From positions 62,001 through 126,000 of the forward strand of contig NZ_LQBQ01000039.1 in NCBI RefSeq assembly GCF_001507595.1: DNA of 64,000 nt, read 5' to 3'. The stretch is from Ruegeria marisrubri. Its GTDB lineage: Bacteria > Pseudomonadota > Alphaproteobacteria > Rhodobacterales > Rhodobacteraceae. This document shows, piece by piece, positions 46,008-54,677 of the stretch (the first letter of the stretch is position 1; each line of letters begins with the position of its first letter). The position numbers and the translations under genes were made by a program. The notes beneath the pieces were generated by a model. It worked only from the letters and a program-made list of their open reading frames with translations. It searched no databases and was not told the origin of the DNA.

Positions 46008-48863
46008 ATGGCCTTCAAACTGACCGATTACGAAGCTTACGACTTTGCCAACCGCCGCCACATCGGCCCCAGCCCGGCCGAGATGCGCGACATGCTCAAG
46101 GTCATCGGCTTCAAGACGCTGGACCAGCTGATCGACGCAACGGTCCCGCCTGCGATCCGGCAAAAGGAACCGCTGGACTGGGGCCCTGCCATGACCGAGC
46201 GCGACGCGCTCTACCACATGAAACAGGTGGCCTCGAAGAACAAGGTTCTCACCTCGCTGATCGGGCAGGGCTATTACGGCACCACCACGCCGGCGCCGAT
46301 CCTGCGCAACATCCTGGAAAACCCGGCCTGGTACACCGCCTACACGCCGTATCAGCCCGAGATTTCGCAGGGCCGGCTCGAGGCGCTGCTGAACTACCAG
46401 ACGATGGTCAGCGACTTCACCGGGCTGGACGTGGCCAATGCCTCGCTGCTCGACGAGGCCACCGCCGCCGCCGAGGCCATGGCGATGGCCAAGCGGGGCG
46501 GGCGCTCCAAGGCGAACAACGCCGCCTTCTTCGTGGACAAGAACTGTCACCCGCAGACCATCGCGGTGATCAAGACCCGGGCCGAACCCCTGGGCATCGA
46601 CGTCAAGGTCGCCGATCCCGACGATCTGGATCCCGGCGCGGTGTTCGGCGCGATCTTCCAGTATCCGGGCACCTACGGCCATGTGCGTGACTTCACCAAG
46701 GAGATCGCGGCCCTGCATGAACACAACGCGATCGCCATCGTCGCCGCCGACATCTTGGCGCTGGCGCTGCTGAAAAGCCCCGGCGAGATGGGGGCCGACA
46801 TCGCGGTGGGCTCGACCCAGCGGTTCGGCGTGCCGATGGGCTTTGGCGGCCCGCACGCCGCCTACATGGCCACGACCGACAAGCTCAAGCGGGCGATGCC
46901 GGGGCGGATCATCGGCGTGTCGATCGACAGCCGCGGCAACAAGGCCTACCGCCTGGCGCTGCAGACCCGCGAACAGCACATCCGCCGCGAAAAGGCCAAC
47001 TCGAACGTCTGCACCGCGCAGGCGCTGCTGGCGGTGATGGCGTCGATGTATGCGGTCTATCACGGCCCCGACGGGATCAAGGCGATTGCCCAGTCGGTGC
47101 ACCGCAAGACCTCGCGCTTGGCTGCGGGGCTGGAAGAGCACGGTTTCAAGGTCGAACCCGAGGTGTTCTTCGACACCATCACGGTCGAGGTCGGCCCGCT
47201 GCAGAAGACCGTCATGGAGGCGGCGGTGGCGCGCGGCGTCAACCTGCGCAAGGTGGGCGAGACCCGGGTCGGCATCAGCCTTGACGAGCAGACCCGCGCC
47301 GAGACCATCGAGGCGGTCTGGGGCGCCTTCGGCATCGACAAGAAGGACGACAGCTCGAACAAGCAGTACCGCCTGCCGGATTATGCGCTGCGCGAGACGC
47401 CCTATCTGACCCACCCGATCTTCCACAAGAACCGGGCCGAGGCCGAGATGACCCGCTACATGCGCCGTCTGGCCGACCGCGACCTGGCTCTGGACCGGGC
47501 GATGATCCCGCTGGGCAGCTGCACCATGAAGCTGAACGCCACGATCGAGATGATCCCGGTCACCTGGCCCGAATTCGCCAACATGCACCCGTTCGTGCCC
47601 GAAGATCAGGCGCAGGGCTATCACGAGATGATCGCCGATCTGAACGACAAGCTGTGCCAGATCACCGGCTATGACGCGATCAGCCAGCAGCCCAACTCGG
47701 GCGCGCAGGGCGAATATGCCGGTCTGCTGACCATCCGCAACTACCACGCCGCGCGCGGCGAAGGGCACCGCAATGTCTGCCTGATCCCGACCTCGGCCCA
47801 CGGAACCAACCCGGCCTCGGCGCAGATGGTGGGCTATCAGGTGGTGCCGGTGAAGGCGGATGAGCACGGCAACATCGACATCGCCGATTTCCGCGAGAAG
47901 GCCGAGAAGCACTCGGGCAACCTGGCGGCCTGCATGATCACCTATCCTTCGACCCACGGCGTGTTCGAGGAAACGGTGCAGGAGGTCTGCCAGATCACCC
48001 ATGACCACGGCGGGCAGGTCTATATCGACGGCGCCAACATGAACGCCATGGTGGGGCTGGCCCAGCCGGGCAAGATCGGCGGCGACGTCAGCCACCTGAA
48101 CCTGCACAAGACCTTCTGCATCCCGCATGGTGGCGGCGGCCCCGGCATGGGCCCGATCGGCGTCAAGGCGCATCTGGAGCCCTATCTGCCGGGCCACCCG
48201 GAATACGGATCCGCCGTGGGACCGGTTTCGGCGGCACCCTTCGGCTCGCCCTCGATCCTGCCCGTGTCCTGGGCCTATATCCTGCTGATGGGCGGCGCGG
48301 GTCTGACCCAGGCGACCAAGGTGGCGATCCTGAACGCCAACTACATCGCCGCGCGGCTCAAGGATGCCTACCCGATCCTCTACACTTCCAAGGACGGTCG
48401 GGTCGCGCATGAGTGCATCCTGGATACCCGGCCGCTGAACGAAGAGGGCAAGGTGACCGTGGACGACATCGCCAAGCGCCTGATCGACAGCGGATTCCAC
48501 GCGCCGACCATGTCCTGGCCGGTGGCCGGAACCCTGATGGTCGAGCCCACGGAATCCGAACCCAAGGACGAGCTGGACCGCTTCTGTGACGCCATGCTCT
48601 CGATCCGTCGAGAGGCGCAGGACATCATCGACGGCAAGATCGACCCCGAGAACAACCCGCTGAAGAACGCGCCGCACACGGTGCGCGACCTGGTGGGCGA
48701 CTGGGATCGTCCCTACACCCGCGAGGAGGCCTGCTTCCCGGCCGGCAACCTGGGCGTCGACAAGTACTGGTCGCCGGTCAACCGGGTGGACAACGCCTAT
48801 GGCGACCGTCACCTGGTCTGCACCTGCCCGCCGATGTCCGACTACGAAGAAGAGGTCGCCTGA
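46008..48863 (+). CDS. gcvP: Glycine dehydrogenase (decarboxylating), P protein
   Basis: The 951-residue single-chain P protein has two homologous halves and decarboxylates glycine. N-terminal [18 protein letters not shown] is characteristic. The PLP lysine lies in [20 protein letters not shown] around residue 700, and [15 protein letters not shown] precedes it. The length is normal for the full-length form. It starts 82 bases after gcvH with AGGAGCG before the ATG. A GC-rich inverted repeat (CCCCGCCGG/CCGGCGGGG, 48881-48902) follows its stop and could act in termination. Confidence 0.97.
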   Translation: MAFKLTDYEAYDFANRRHIGPSPAEMRDMLKVIGFKTLDQLIDATVPPAIRQKEPLDWGPAMTERDALYHMKQVASKNKVLTSLIGQGYYGTTTPAPILRNILENPAWYTAYTPYQPEISQGRLEALLNYQTMVSDFTGLDVANASLLDEATAAAEAMAMAKRGGRSKANNAAFFVDKNCHPQTIAVIKTRAEPLGIDVKVADPDDLDPGAVFGAIFQYPGTYGHVRDFTKEIAALHEHNAIAIVAADILALALLKSPGEMGADIAVGSTQRFGVPMGFGGPHAAYMATTDKLKRAMPGRIIGVSIDSRGNKAYRLALQTREQHIRREKANSNVCTAQALLAVMASMYAVYHGPDGIKAIAQSVHRKTSRLAAGLEEHGFKVEPEVFFDTITVEVGPLQKTVMEAAVARGVNLRKVGETRVGISLDEQTRAETIEAVWGAFGIDKKDDSSNKQYRLPDYALRETPYLTHPIFHKNRAEAEMTRYMRRLADRDLALDRAMIPLGSCTMKLNATIEMIPVTWPEFANMHPFVPEDQAQGYHEMIADLNDKLCQITGYDAISQQPNSGAQGEYAGLLTIRNYHAARGEGHRNVCLIPTSAHGTNPASAQMVGYQVVPVKADEHGNIDIADFREKAEKHSGNLAACMITYPSTHGVFEETVQEVCQITHDHGGQVYIDGANMNAMVGLAQPGKIGGDVSHLNLHKTFCIPHGGGGPGMGPIGVKAHLEPYLPGHPEYGSAVGPVSAAPFGSPSILPVSWAYILLMGGAGLTQATKVAILNANYIAARLKDAYPILYTSKDGRVAHECILDTRPLNEEGKVTVDDIAKRLIDSGFHAPTMSWPVAGTLMVEPTESEPKDELDRFCDAMLSIRREAQDIIDGKIDPENNPLKNAPHTVRDLVGDWDRPYTREEACFPAGNLGVDKYWSPVNRVDNAYGDRHLVCTCPPMSDYEEEVA

Positions 48864-48958
48864 GTTCAGGCAGCCAAGGCCCCGCCGGGACACCGGCGGG
48901 GCGGTCCATCATCACCGGATGATCCCGTGTCCTTTCTCATCCACAGGAGGAGGCAGAC

Positions 48959-49957
48959 ATGACCTATTTCGCTTCGGTCCCACAGGCAGAGTCCACGGTC
49001 GTGGCATTCCCGCGAACCGATCGCCGCACCCTTGACGTTGACATCATCCTGCCCACCGGAACTCCGGCGTCGGCGGGGCGGATCGTGGCCGACCTGTTTG
49101 ACGCCTGCAATGACCTGTTGAACGACGCGCCCTACCGGGTTTCGGTGCGCGATCTGTCGGCCCAGCCGGCACAGGATTCCCGTTACTGGTCGCGCCGCAC
49201 GGTGATCTTCCTGGGCGATATCCATGCACGCTGGACACTGACCCCGGACGAGAGAAACCGGGTCCACCAGATCCTGCGCCTGGCGAACCGCTCGGTGCTG
49301 GTCGGCAGTGCCATCTTCCTGCTGTGCGAGACCGGGATGCAAGAGCGCCACACCGTGTCCATTCACCCGAACTTCGCGGCTGCGGCTGCCGAGGAGTCGC
49401 TTTGCGAACCGGCGGCCGGGGTGCATTATGCCGTCTCGGGAACGGTCTGCAGCGCGATCAGCAGCTTTGCCGCCTTGCGCCTGTTGCTGGAGCTTATCGG
49501 CAAGGATCACGGGCAATTCGTCGCCGGTGCCTTGGGCGACTATGTCGGTCTCAGCGCGCACGGCGCCAAGCCCCAGAGCAAGGTGTCGCTGGAACTGCGC
49601 CAGAAGGCTGGCGGGGATCAACTGATCGACCATACGATCGAGTTGATGAGCGACAACATCGAAGAGCCTCTGAAAATCGGCGAACTGGCAGAGAAGCTGG
49701 GTGTTTCGACCCGCAAGCTGCAAAGACGGTTTCTCGAACGCACAGGCACCGGCCCCCTGACCGCCTATCGCGCGCTGCGGGTCGAGCGCGCGCGGCAGTT
49801 GCTGGTTCACACCAGCCTGTCGCTGTCCGAGGTCGTCGTGGCGACCGGGTTCGGAACCTGCTCGAACCTGGCCCGCTGGTTCCGGCGTGAATACGGAGAA
49901 ACTCCGCAGGCCGCGCGCCAACGCGCATTCAGCGGCAGGTCGGTCAGGCCGGTTTAG
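48959..49957 (+). CDS. GlxA-type AraC-family transcriptional regulator
   Basis: The 332-residue regulator has an N-terminal DJ-1/PfpI-like domain (residues about 25-200; SVLVGSAIFLLCETGM marks the nucleophile-elbow region) and a C-terminal AraC domain with two helix-turn-helices (LKIGELAEKLGVSTRKLQRR; LSLSEVVVATGFGTCSNLAR). GlxA-type regulators such as GbdR, SouR and ArgR control methylated-amine and glycine-betaine or arginine catabolism. Being next to gcvP, it may link betaine/sarcosine breakdown to glycine cleavage; this is inference. AGGAGGAGG stands before the ATG. Confidence 0.88.
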   Translation: MTYFASVPQAESTVVAFPRTDRRTLDVDIILPTGTPASAGRIVADLFDACNDLLNDAPYRVSVRDLSAQPAQDSRYWSRRTVIFLGDIHARWTLTPDERNRVHQILRLANRSVLVGSAIFLLCETGMQERHTVSIHPNFAAAAAEESLCEPAAGVHYAVSGTVCSAISSFAALRLLLELIGKDHGQFVAGALGDYVGLSAHGAKPQSKVSLELRQKAGGDQLIDHTIELMSDNIEEPLKIGELAEKLGVSTRKLQRRFLERTGTGPLTAYRALRVERARQLLVHTSLSLSEVVVATGFGTCSNLARWFRREYGETPQAARQRAFSGRSVRPV

Positions 49958-49990
49958 CGCAGATCACGTCGCCTCGCGGGGCGCGGCCTG

Positions 49991-50524
49991 TCACAGGTCG
50001 CAGGCCTGGATGCCCATGGCTATGATTTCCGATCCCGAGATTCTGTAAATCCGGTTCAGCCGCTTTCTGCCGGTGTCCATGTACCAGTCCCGAAGCGGCC
50101 GTGGATAATACTGGGCGATGACGCGCGAGAAATACTCGAACCGATCCGGCGCAAGGCGCCGTCCATTCAACGACGGCCCGTGAAAGCCGAATTGCGTCTC
50201 GGGCAGAACACAGGTTTCGGGCAGGCCAAGCAGCATCGTGCAGGTCGAATAGCAGATCCTGCCGCGGATCTCGACGCGCTGGCCAGTGCTGCGCAGTTTG
50301 TGCAGCTGATAGAGGCGCTCCTTGATCGACCCGCCCCGGTCATTTCCGACCACGAAGGGCTCTTGCGACTGGGTCTGAGCCGTTGCCTGCACCGCCGCAC
50401 CGGCACAGAGCACCAGAATAAACGCGGCGATTGCGGACTTGAATAGATGCAAGCACCGCACGGCTTCGGATGTTCGGACACAACTCTTCCGTGGCCGCAA
50501 TGCGGCCTGTCTAATGAGTTTCAT
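49991..50524 (-). CDS. Periplasmic ClpP/crotonase-like protein (COG3904 type)
   Basis: The 177-residue protein has a basic N-terminus and a hydrophobic segment (SAIAAFILVLCAGAAVQATA) likely acting as signal peptide. The mature part contains GGSIKERLYQLHKLRSTGQR, ICYSTCTMLLGLPETCVL and FGFHGP. This resembles the catalytic Ser and His regions of the periplasmic ClpP-like COG3904 group, with two extra Cys that may form a disulfide. I prefer the ATG at 50524 over 50575. Function is unknown. Confidence 0.65.
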   Translation of the reverse strand: MKLIRQAALRPRKSCVRTSEAVRCLHLFKSAIAAFILVLCAGAAVQATAQTQSQEPFVVGNDRGGSIKERLYQLHKLRSTGQRVEIRGRICYSTCTMLLGLPETCVLPETQFGFHGPSLNGRRLAPDRFEYFSRVIAQYYPRPLRDWYMDTGRKRLNRIYRISGSEIIAMGIQACDL

Positions 50525-50686
50525 AAATTCAAACTCTCCCTCAATCGAACCGCGCAGAAACGGTTCCACCCACACTCTTTCGCAGGCTAGCGAAAGAGAC
50601 CTAAGCGGGAGTTAGCAAGCTTGGTAAAACGTGGAAAATCTTAACAGTTTGTGGGCTGGAAGTCGAGTTCGCTGGAAAGCCTCATG

Positions 50687-50711
50687 AAAAAGGCCCGCCG
50701 ATCGGCGGGCC
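50687..50711 (-). terminator. Intrinsic terminator of the small secreted-protein gene
   Basis: On the minus strand the 20-bp perfect palindrome GGCCCGCCGATCGGCGGGCC (50692-50711) is followed by TTTTT. It lies 24 bases after the stop codon at 50736. Confidence 0.85.
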
Positions 50712-50735
50712 AGGGTGACTTCGAAGAGCGAAAAC

Positions 50736-51014
50736 TCATCTTGTGCCTGTGGTGCTGGTAGTCGAGCCGCCACCGCCGCCAGCCAAGGCCCCGAGCGCAA
50801 GGAGACCGGCGGCACCGCCGATCAAGGGAACGAAGTTCTGCGCGTTCTCCAGCAGGGCGGTACATTCCGGACGCTCGGCATTCTCGGGCTTCAGGCACAA
50901 CTCCCGCGTGATCTCGGTCGGTAGCGGCTGCGGCTCCCCAGAGCTCTGTGCAAGTCCGGAATTTGCGGTCACAGCCAGCGTTGCAGTCAAAATCAGGGTT
51001 TTGCGTAACGCCAT
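50736..51014 (-). CDS. Small secreted protein with glycine-rich tail
   Basis: The 92-residue protein has a signal peptide (ALRKTLILTATLAVTANSGLAQ), a region with two Cys (RELCLKPENAERPECTALLE) and a hydrophobic, glycine-rich end (IGGAAGLLALGALAGGGGGS). The ATG at 51014 has GGAAGGAGA upstream, and a strong terminator follows, so it is a single-gene unit. The hydrophobic Gly-rich tail could insert in a membrane. I do not recognise the family. Confidence 0.75.
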   Translation of the reverse strand: MALRKTLILTATLAVTANSGLAQSSGEPQPLPTEITRELCLKPENAERPECTALLENAQNFVPLIGGAAGLLALGALAGGGGGSTTSTTGTR

Positions 51015-51352
51015 AAAGAATCTCCTTCCAATCGCTGCGCGCGTAGCATGAGTCGAGAGCGATATGAACAGGGTACTGGCCAAAGGTCAAAGAAAAATGG
51101 GATGATTTTCTGTCTTCCTCACAAGTGGTTGTGGAAAATTTTGTAGTATCGTATTGAAATCAATGGTCCAAGCGGTCTGATCGGCTTGCCTCCGCCAAGT
51201 CGCGCTGTGTCCGGCAGGCAACAGACCGGAAGTTGCTGTTTGAGACGTGCAGGAAAATCCACCTCCACCCGGTTTACCTCTCTTCCGATTTCAAGTTACT
51301 CCCGCAACCAAGAGTTTTGTAACTCGAGTCACCACATCCGTAGAATCTGGTA
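51015..51352. other. Divergent promoter region before the second EPS module
   Basis: No gene is visible in these 338 bases. The part around 51080-51165 is AT-rich (GAAAATTTTGTAGTATCGTA) and probably carries promoters. An inverted repeat AGTTAC (51294-51299) with GTAACT (51319-51324) lies 28 bases before the WecA-like start and could form a leader hairpin. Confidence 0.4.
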
Positions 51353-52456
51353 ATGCTTATTTTCTGGGCTTCTTTTTTCGTGTCCTTCTTGGCGTGTGCC
51401 GCTCTCGTGTACACCAAGAAAAGGCATCTGAAACTGACTGGCTCTGGCCAGGATACATTTGCCGTGCAGGCCTCGCACACAGCGCCGACGCCGCGGATTG
51501 GCGGCGTGGCGGTCATGGCGGGGATGCTGGTCGGGGCAGGAATTGCCTTTCTTCAGGGCCAGCCGCTCTACCTGATTCTTCTGCTGACATCGTTGCCGAT
51601 GTACGCAACCGGTCTGGCCGAAGACCTTTTCCGCCATATCTCCACAAGGGTTCGCTATGCCTCGACTGCGCTATCTGCGCTGCTCGCGGTATGGATCCTG
51701 GGCATCTGGATCACCACCGCCGATTCCTATGTTTTGGAATGGCTGTTTTATTTCATGCCGGCGGCAATTCTGGTGACCCTGTTCGTCGTGGCCAGCTATT
51801 GCCACGCCTTCAATCTGATCGACGGCCTCAACGGGCTGGCCTCGGGGACCGGCATCCTGATCGCCGCCGGTCTGGCCGCCATCGGTGCCCAGATCGGACA
51901 TGCCGAGATCATCACCATGTCCGTGATCACGGCGGTTTCCATCGCGGGGTTCTTTCTGTTCAATTACCCTTTCGGGCGTATCTTCCTTGGCGATGGCGGG
52001 GCCTACATCATCGGCTACATGCTGACCTGGACGGCACTGGTGATCTTGCATGTCGCGCCGGAAACCTCGACCTGGGCCATGTTCCTGCTGTTCTTCTGGC
52101 CGTTGGCGGACACGCTGTTCGCGATTTACCGGCGCCGGCGCAAGGGCGTCAGCATTGATACGGCCGACCGGCTGCATTTCCACCAGTTGGTATTGCGCGG
52201 GCTCGAGATATTCTTTCTCGGTCGCAACAAGCGTACTGTCGCCAATCCGTTGGCGACCAGCGTGATTCTGCCCTTCGTCACCGCACCTGTGATCGCCGGC
52301 GTGGCGTTCTGGGACAAGCCGTTGATATCTTTCCTTGCCTTGGCGTTCTTTGGTGTTGCCTTCGTGGCGACCTATCGTCTGGGGCTGGCTGCGGCGCAGG
52401 GCCGGTTGCGCCGGCCACGCCGGCGCTGGCCGCGCAACATGTCTCCTGCCGAATGA
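51353..52456 (+). CDS. WecA-like undecaprenyl-phosphate sugar-1-phosphate transferase
   Basis: The 367-residue protein has about ten membrane segments of the WecA/MraY/TagO family. Catalytic motifs are YCHAFNLIDGLNGLASG (Mg-binding Asp), FLGDGGAYIIGYMLTW and RLHFHQLVLRG (the HxH nucleotide loop). It would load GlcNAc- or related sugar-1-phosphate on undecaprenyl phosphate. This is a second initiating enzyme besides the WcaJ/ExoY-type protein at 7958-8617. It heads the wza/wzc module. Confidence 0.88.
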   Translation: MLIFWASFFVSFLACAALVYTKKRHLKLTGSGQDTFAVQASHTAPTPRIGGVAVMAGMLVGAGIAFLQGQPLYLILLLTSLPMYATGLAEDLFRHISTRVRYASTALSALLAVWILGIWITTADSYVLEWLFYFMPAAILVTLFVVASYCHAFNLIDGLNGLASGTGILIAAGLAAIGAQIGHAEIITMSVITAVSIAGFFLFNYPFGRIFLGDGGAYIIGYMLTWTALVILHVAPETSTWAMFLLFFWPLADTLFAIYRRRRKGVSIDTADRLHFHQLVLRGLEIFFLGRNKRTVANPLATSVILPFVTAPVIAGVAFWDKPLISFLALAFFGVAFVATYRLGLAAAQGRLRRPRRRWPRNMSPAE

Positions 52457-52592
52457 GATGGAGAGATGGCCGCATTGCCACATGCTCAGAACGGCAGAAA
52501 CGATCTTCAAGATGGCAGATTTTCGCAAAAGGCCATCTGTTTCTTCCTTTGCAACGGCGATATGACCCGGGAAAAACCAAGAGCAGAATGAC

Positions 52593-53135
52593 GTGAACCA
52601 GATTCTTTTCGGCAGGCAGTTCGACGACGCAAGCGCGTCGAAAGTCTGGCTTCTGGCCCAGGCCAAGCCGGGCATGATGGCGCGAGCGCAGCGCAATCTC
52701 GAAAACCAGGGATTCCGCGTGTTCGTACCGCAGATCCGCGAGACCCGGCGGGTGGGCAGCCGGTTCAAGGACAGGGTAGGGCCTTTGTTTCCCGGCTACA
52801 TCTTCGTTCAGGTCGACATCGATGTCAGCCCCTGGCGGAAAATCAACAGCACATTCGGAGTGTCGCGGCTGGTCAGCTTTGCCAAGGACCGCCCGGCCGT
52901 CGTGCCGTCTGAATTGATCACCGATTTGCGCAGCCGATTCTCCGTCGGGGCGGAGGCAGCACTGGGGAACGAGGTTGAAGCCGGCGACCAGGTGCAGCTT
53001 GTCCGGGGACCCTTTGCCGGGTTTGCGGCCAAGGTGGAGACCGTCGCGGCAAATGACCGTATCTGGCTGCTGCTGGACCTGCTGGGACGTGAAATCCGGG
53101 TGTCGACGAGCAGGGGAAACATCATCCCGGCCTGA
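52593..53135 (+). CDS. RfaH/NusG-like transcription elongation factor
   Basis: The 180-residue protein starts at a GTG. It has the NusG N-terminal domain (VWLLAQAKPGMMARAQRNLE; PLFPGYIFVQVDID; INSTFGVSRLVSFA) and a C-terminal KOW region (EAGDQVQLVRGPFAGFAAKV). Its position within an EPS operon, rather than next to rplK, identifies it as a specialised RfaH-type paralog. RfaH factors let RNA polymerase read through long surface-polysaccharide operons. No ops element could be assigned here. Confidence 0.85.
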   Translation: MNQILFGRQFDDASASKVWLLAQAKPGMMARAQRNLENQGFRVFVPQIRETRRVGSRFKDRVGPLFPGYIFVQVDIDVSPWRKINSTFGVSRLVSFAKDRPAVVPSELITDLRSRFSVGAEAALGNEVEAGDQVQLVRGPFAGFAAKVETVAANDRIWLLLDLLGREIRVSTSRGNIIPA

Positions 53136-53227
53136 CAAGGATTGCAAGCCGTCAGCGCGACGGCAACAGTTTTGCGACCCGGTGGATGCCGGAACTTGTG
53201 CGGACCATTTGGACTAAGTAGGAAGCC

Positions 53228-54625
53228 ATGACCTCTAGAAAATCACGGGTGGAGTCGATCGTGAAGATAATCCTGCCGCTTTTGGGTGCTCTGCTGATCG
53301 CTGGCTGCGGAGCGGTCTATCACTCTTCCTCTGTTTCCGAGGGCGTTTCCGAAGCCGGCTCCACGGTGCGGGTAATCCCGCTCACCGTCGAGACCGTGAT
53401 GGCCGCGAACAGATCGAGCTATACGCCCAAACAGTTGCCCGAGGCGTTTTTCGCATCGGCCGGAATGCCCCGCGGACCGAAGTTGACGCAGACGGCGATC
53501 GAACCGGCCTTCCTGCCGGAAACTCGCCCCGGTCGGCTGGAAACCCGAGTGCCGCCGGACCCCGGTCGTGCCCCTTACCGCATCGGGATCGAGGACAAGC
53601 TGCTCTTGGCCACCCCCAGCGCGGCCACCTCGGTTGAGCAACTGACCGGCCTGCTTGCGGCGGAAAACCGGCGTCAGGGCTATACGGTGCAGGACGACGG
53701 GGCGATCTCGATTCCGGATGTGGGCCGCGTCGTGGTGGCCGGCAAGACGCTGGAAGAGGCGGAAAACGCCGTTTTCAACAAGTTGGTCGAAGCAGGCATC
53801 AACCCCGCTTTCAGCCTGGAGATCGCCGAATTCAACTCGCAGCGCGTCACGATCGGCGGGGCGGTGCGCAATGCCACGGTGGTTCCTCTCACCCTGACTC
53901 CGCTGCGGCTGAATCAGGCGATCAACGCGGCCGGAGGGTTTGACCTTGCCGATCGCGACTACGCCTCGATACGGATCTACCGGGACGGCACACTCTATCA
54001 GATTCCGGTTGCCGAGTATTCCAGGAAAGGCGAATTGCAGAACGTCACGCTCAAGGACGGTGACAGCGTCTTTGTCGACACCGATTTCGAACTGGACAAG
54101 GCGTCGGAATTTTTCGCCCAGCAGATCCAGCTGACGTCGGTTCGCCAGGCCGCCCGAAAGAATGCGCTCGACGAGCTGGAGATGGAGGTTGAACTGCGCC
54201 GCAGCGAGTTGGACGAGCAGCGCGAGAATTTCAACGAACGCCTCGCCTTCGATGCGGTGGACCGCGACTATGTCTATCTGATCGGCGAAGTGTTCAAACA
54301 GGCCCGCTATCCGCTGCCCTTCGAGCGCAAGGCAACGCTTGCAGACGCGCTTTACAGTGAAAGCAGCGGTTTCAATTCCCGCACCGGCAACCCGCGCCAG
54401 ATCTACGTTCTGCGGGGCAGCGAGAATCCCAGAGAGTTCTCCGGCGTCACCGCCTGGAATCTGGACGCGACCAATGCCGCGAACTTCATTCTGGCGACGC
54501 GGATGGAGTTGCGGCCCAATGACGTCATCTTCATTGCCGAACAGCCGATCACCAAGTGGAACCGTGTGCTGACCCAGTTGGCGCCGAACCTGGTGAGCTC
54601 GTCCGTCGCGGGCGTCGTGAACTAA
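53228..54625 (+). CDS. Wza-like polysaccharide export lipoprotein
   Basis: The 465-residue outer-membrane protein has a lipobox (LLIAGCGA) near residue 27. The polysaccharide export domain starts PYRIGIEDKLLLATPS, followed by SLBB-type segments (NSQRVTIGGAVRNATVVPLT; DRDYVYLIGEVFKQARYPLP) and a helical end. It would form the outer-membrane channel for EPS with the Wzc-like protein encoded 52 bases downstream. The coiled-coil-like segment ELEMEVELRRSELDEQREN between the SLBB parts is notable. Confidence 0.9.
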   Translation: MTSRKSRVESIVKIILPLLGALLIAGCGAVYHSSSVSEGVSEAGSTVRVIPLTVETVMAANRSSYTPKQLPEAFFASAGMPRGPKLTQTAIEPAFLPETRPGRLETRVPPDPGRAPYRIGIEDKLLLATPSAATSVEQLTGLLAAENRRQGYTVQDDGAISIPDVGRVVVAGKTLEEAENAVFNKLVEAGINPAFSLEIAEFNSQRVTIGGAVRNATVVPLTLTPLRLNQAINAAGGFDLADRDYASIRIYRDGTLYQIPVAEYSRKGELQNVTLKDGDSVFVDTDFELDKASEFFAQQIQLTSVRQAARKNALDELEMEVELRRSELDEQRENFNERLAFDAVDRDYVYLIGEVFKQARYPLPFERKATLADALYSESSGFNSRTGNPRQIYVLRGSENPREFSGVTAWNLDATNAANFILATRMELRPNDVIFIAEQPITKWNRVLTQLAPNLVSSSVAGVVN

Positions 54626-54677
54626 GACATGCTATCCGGCCGAAATCCGGTCGTACCAGACAAACGGAAACACTCGC

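Noticed and set aside
45990..48893. Very long open frame antisense to gcvP (967 codons)
   Set aside because: It is a GC-rich shadow of gcvP; the translation is rich in H, R, G and D without domains, while gcvP is unmistakable.
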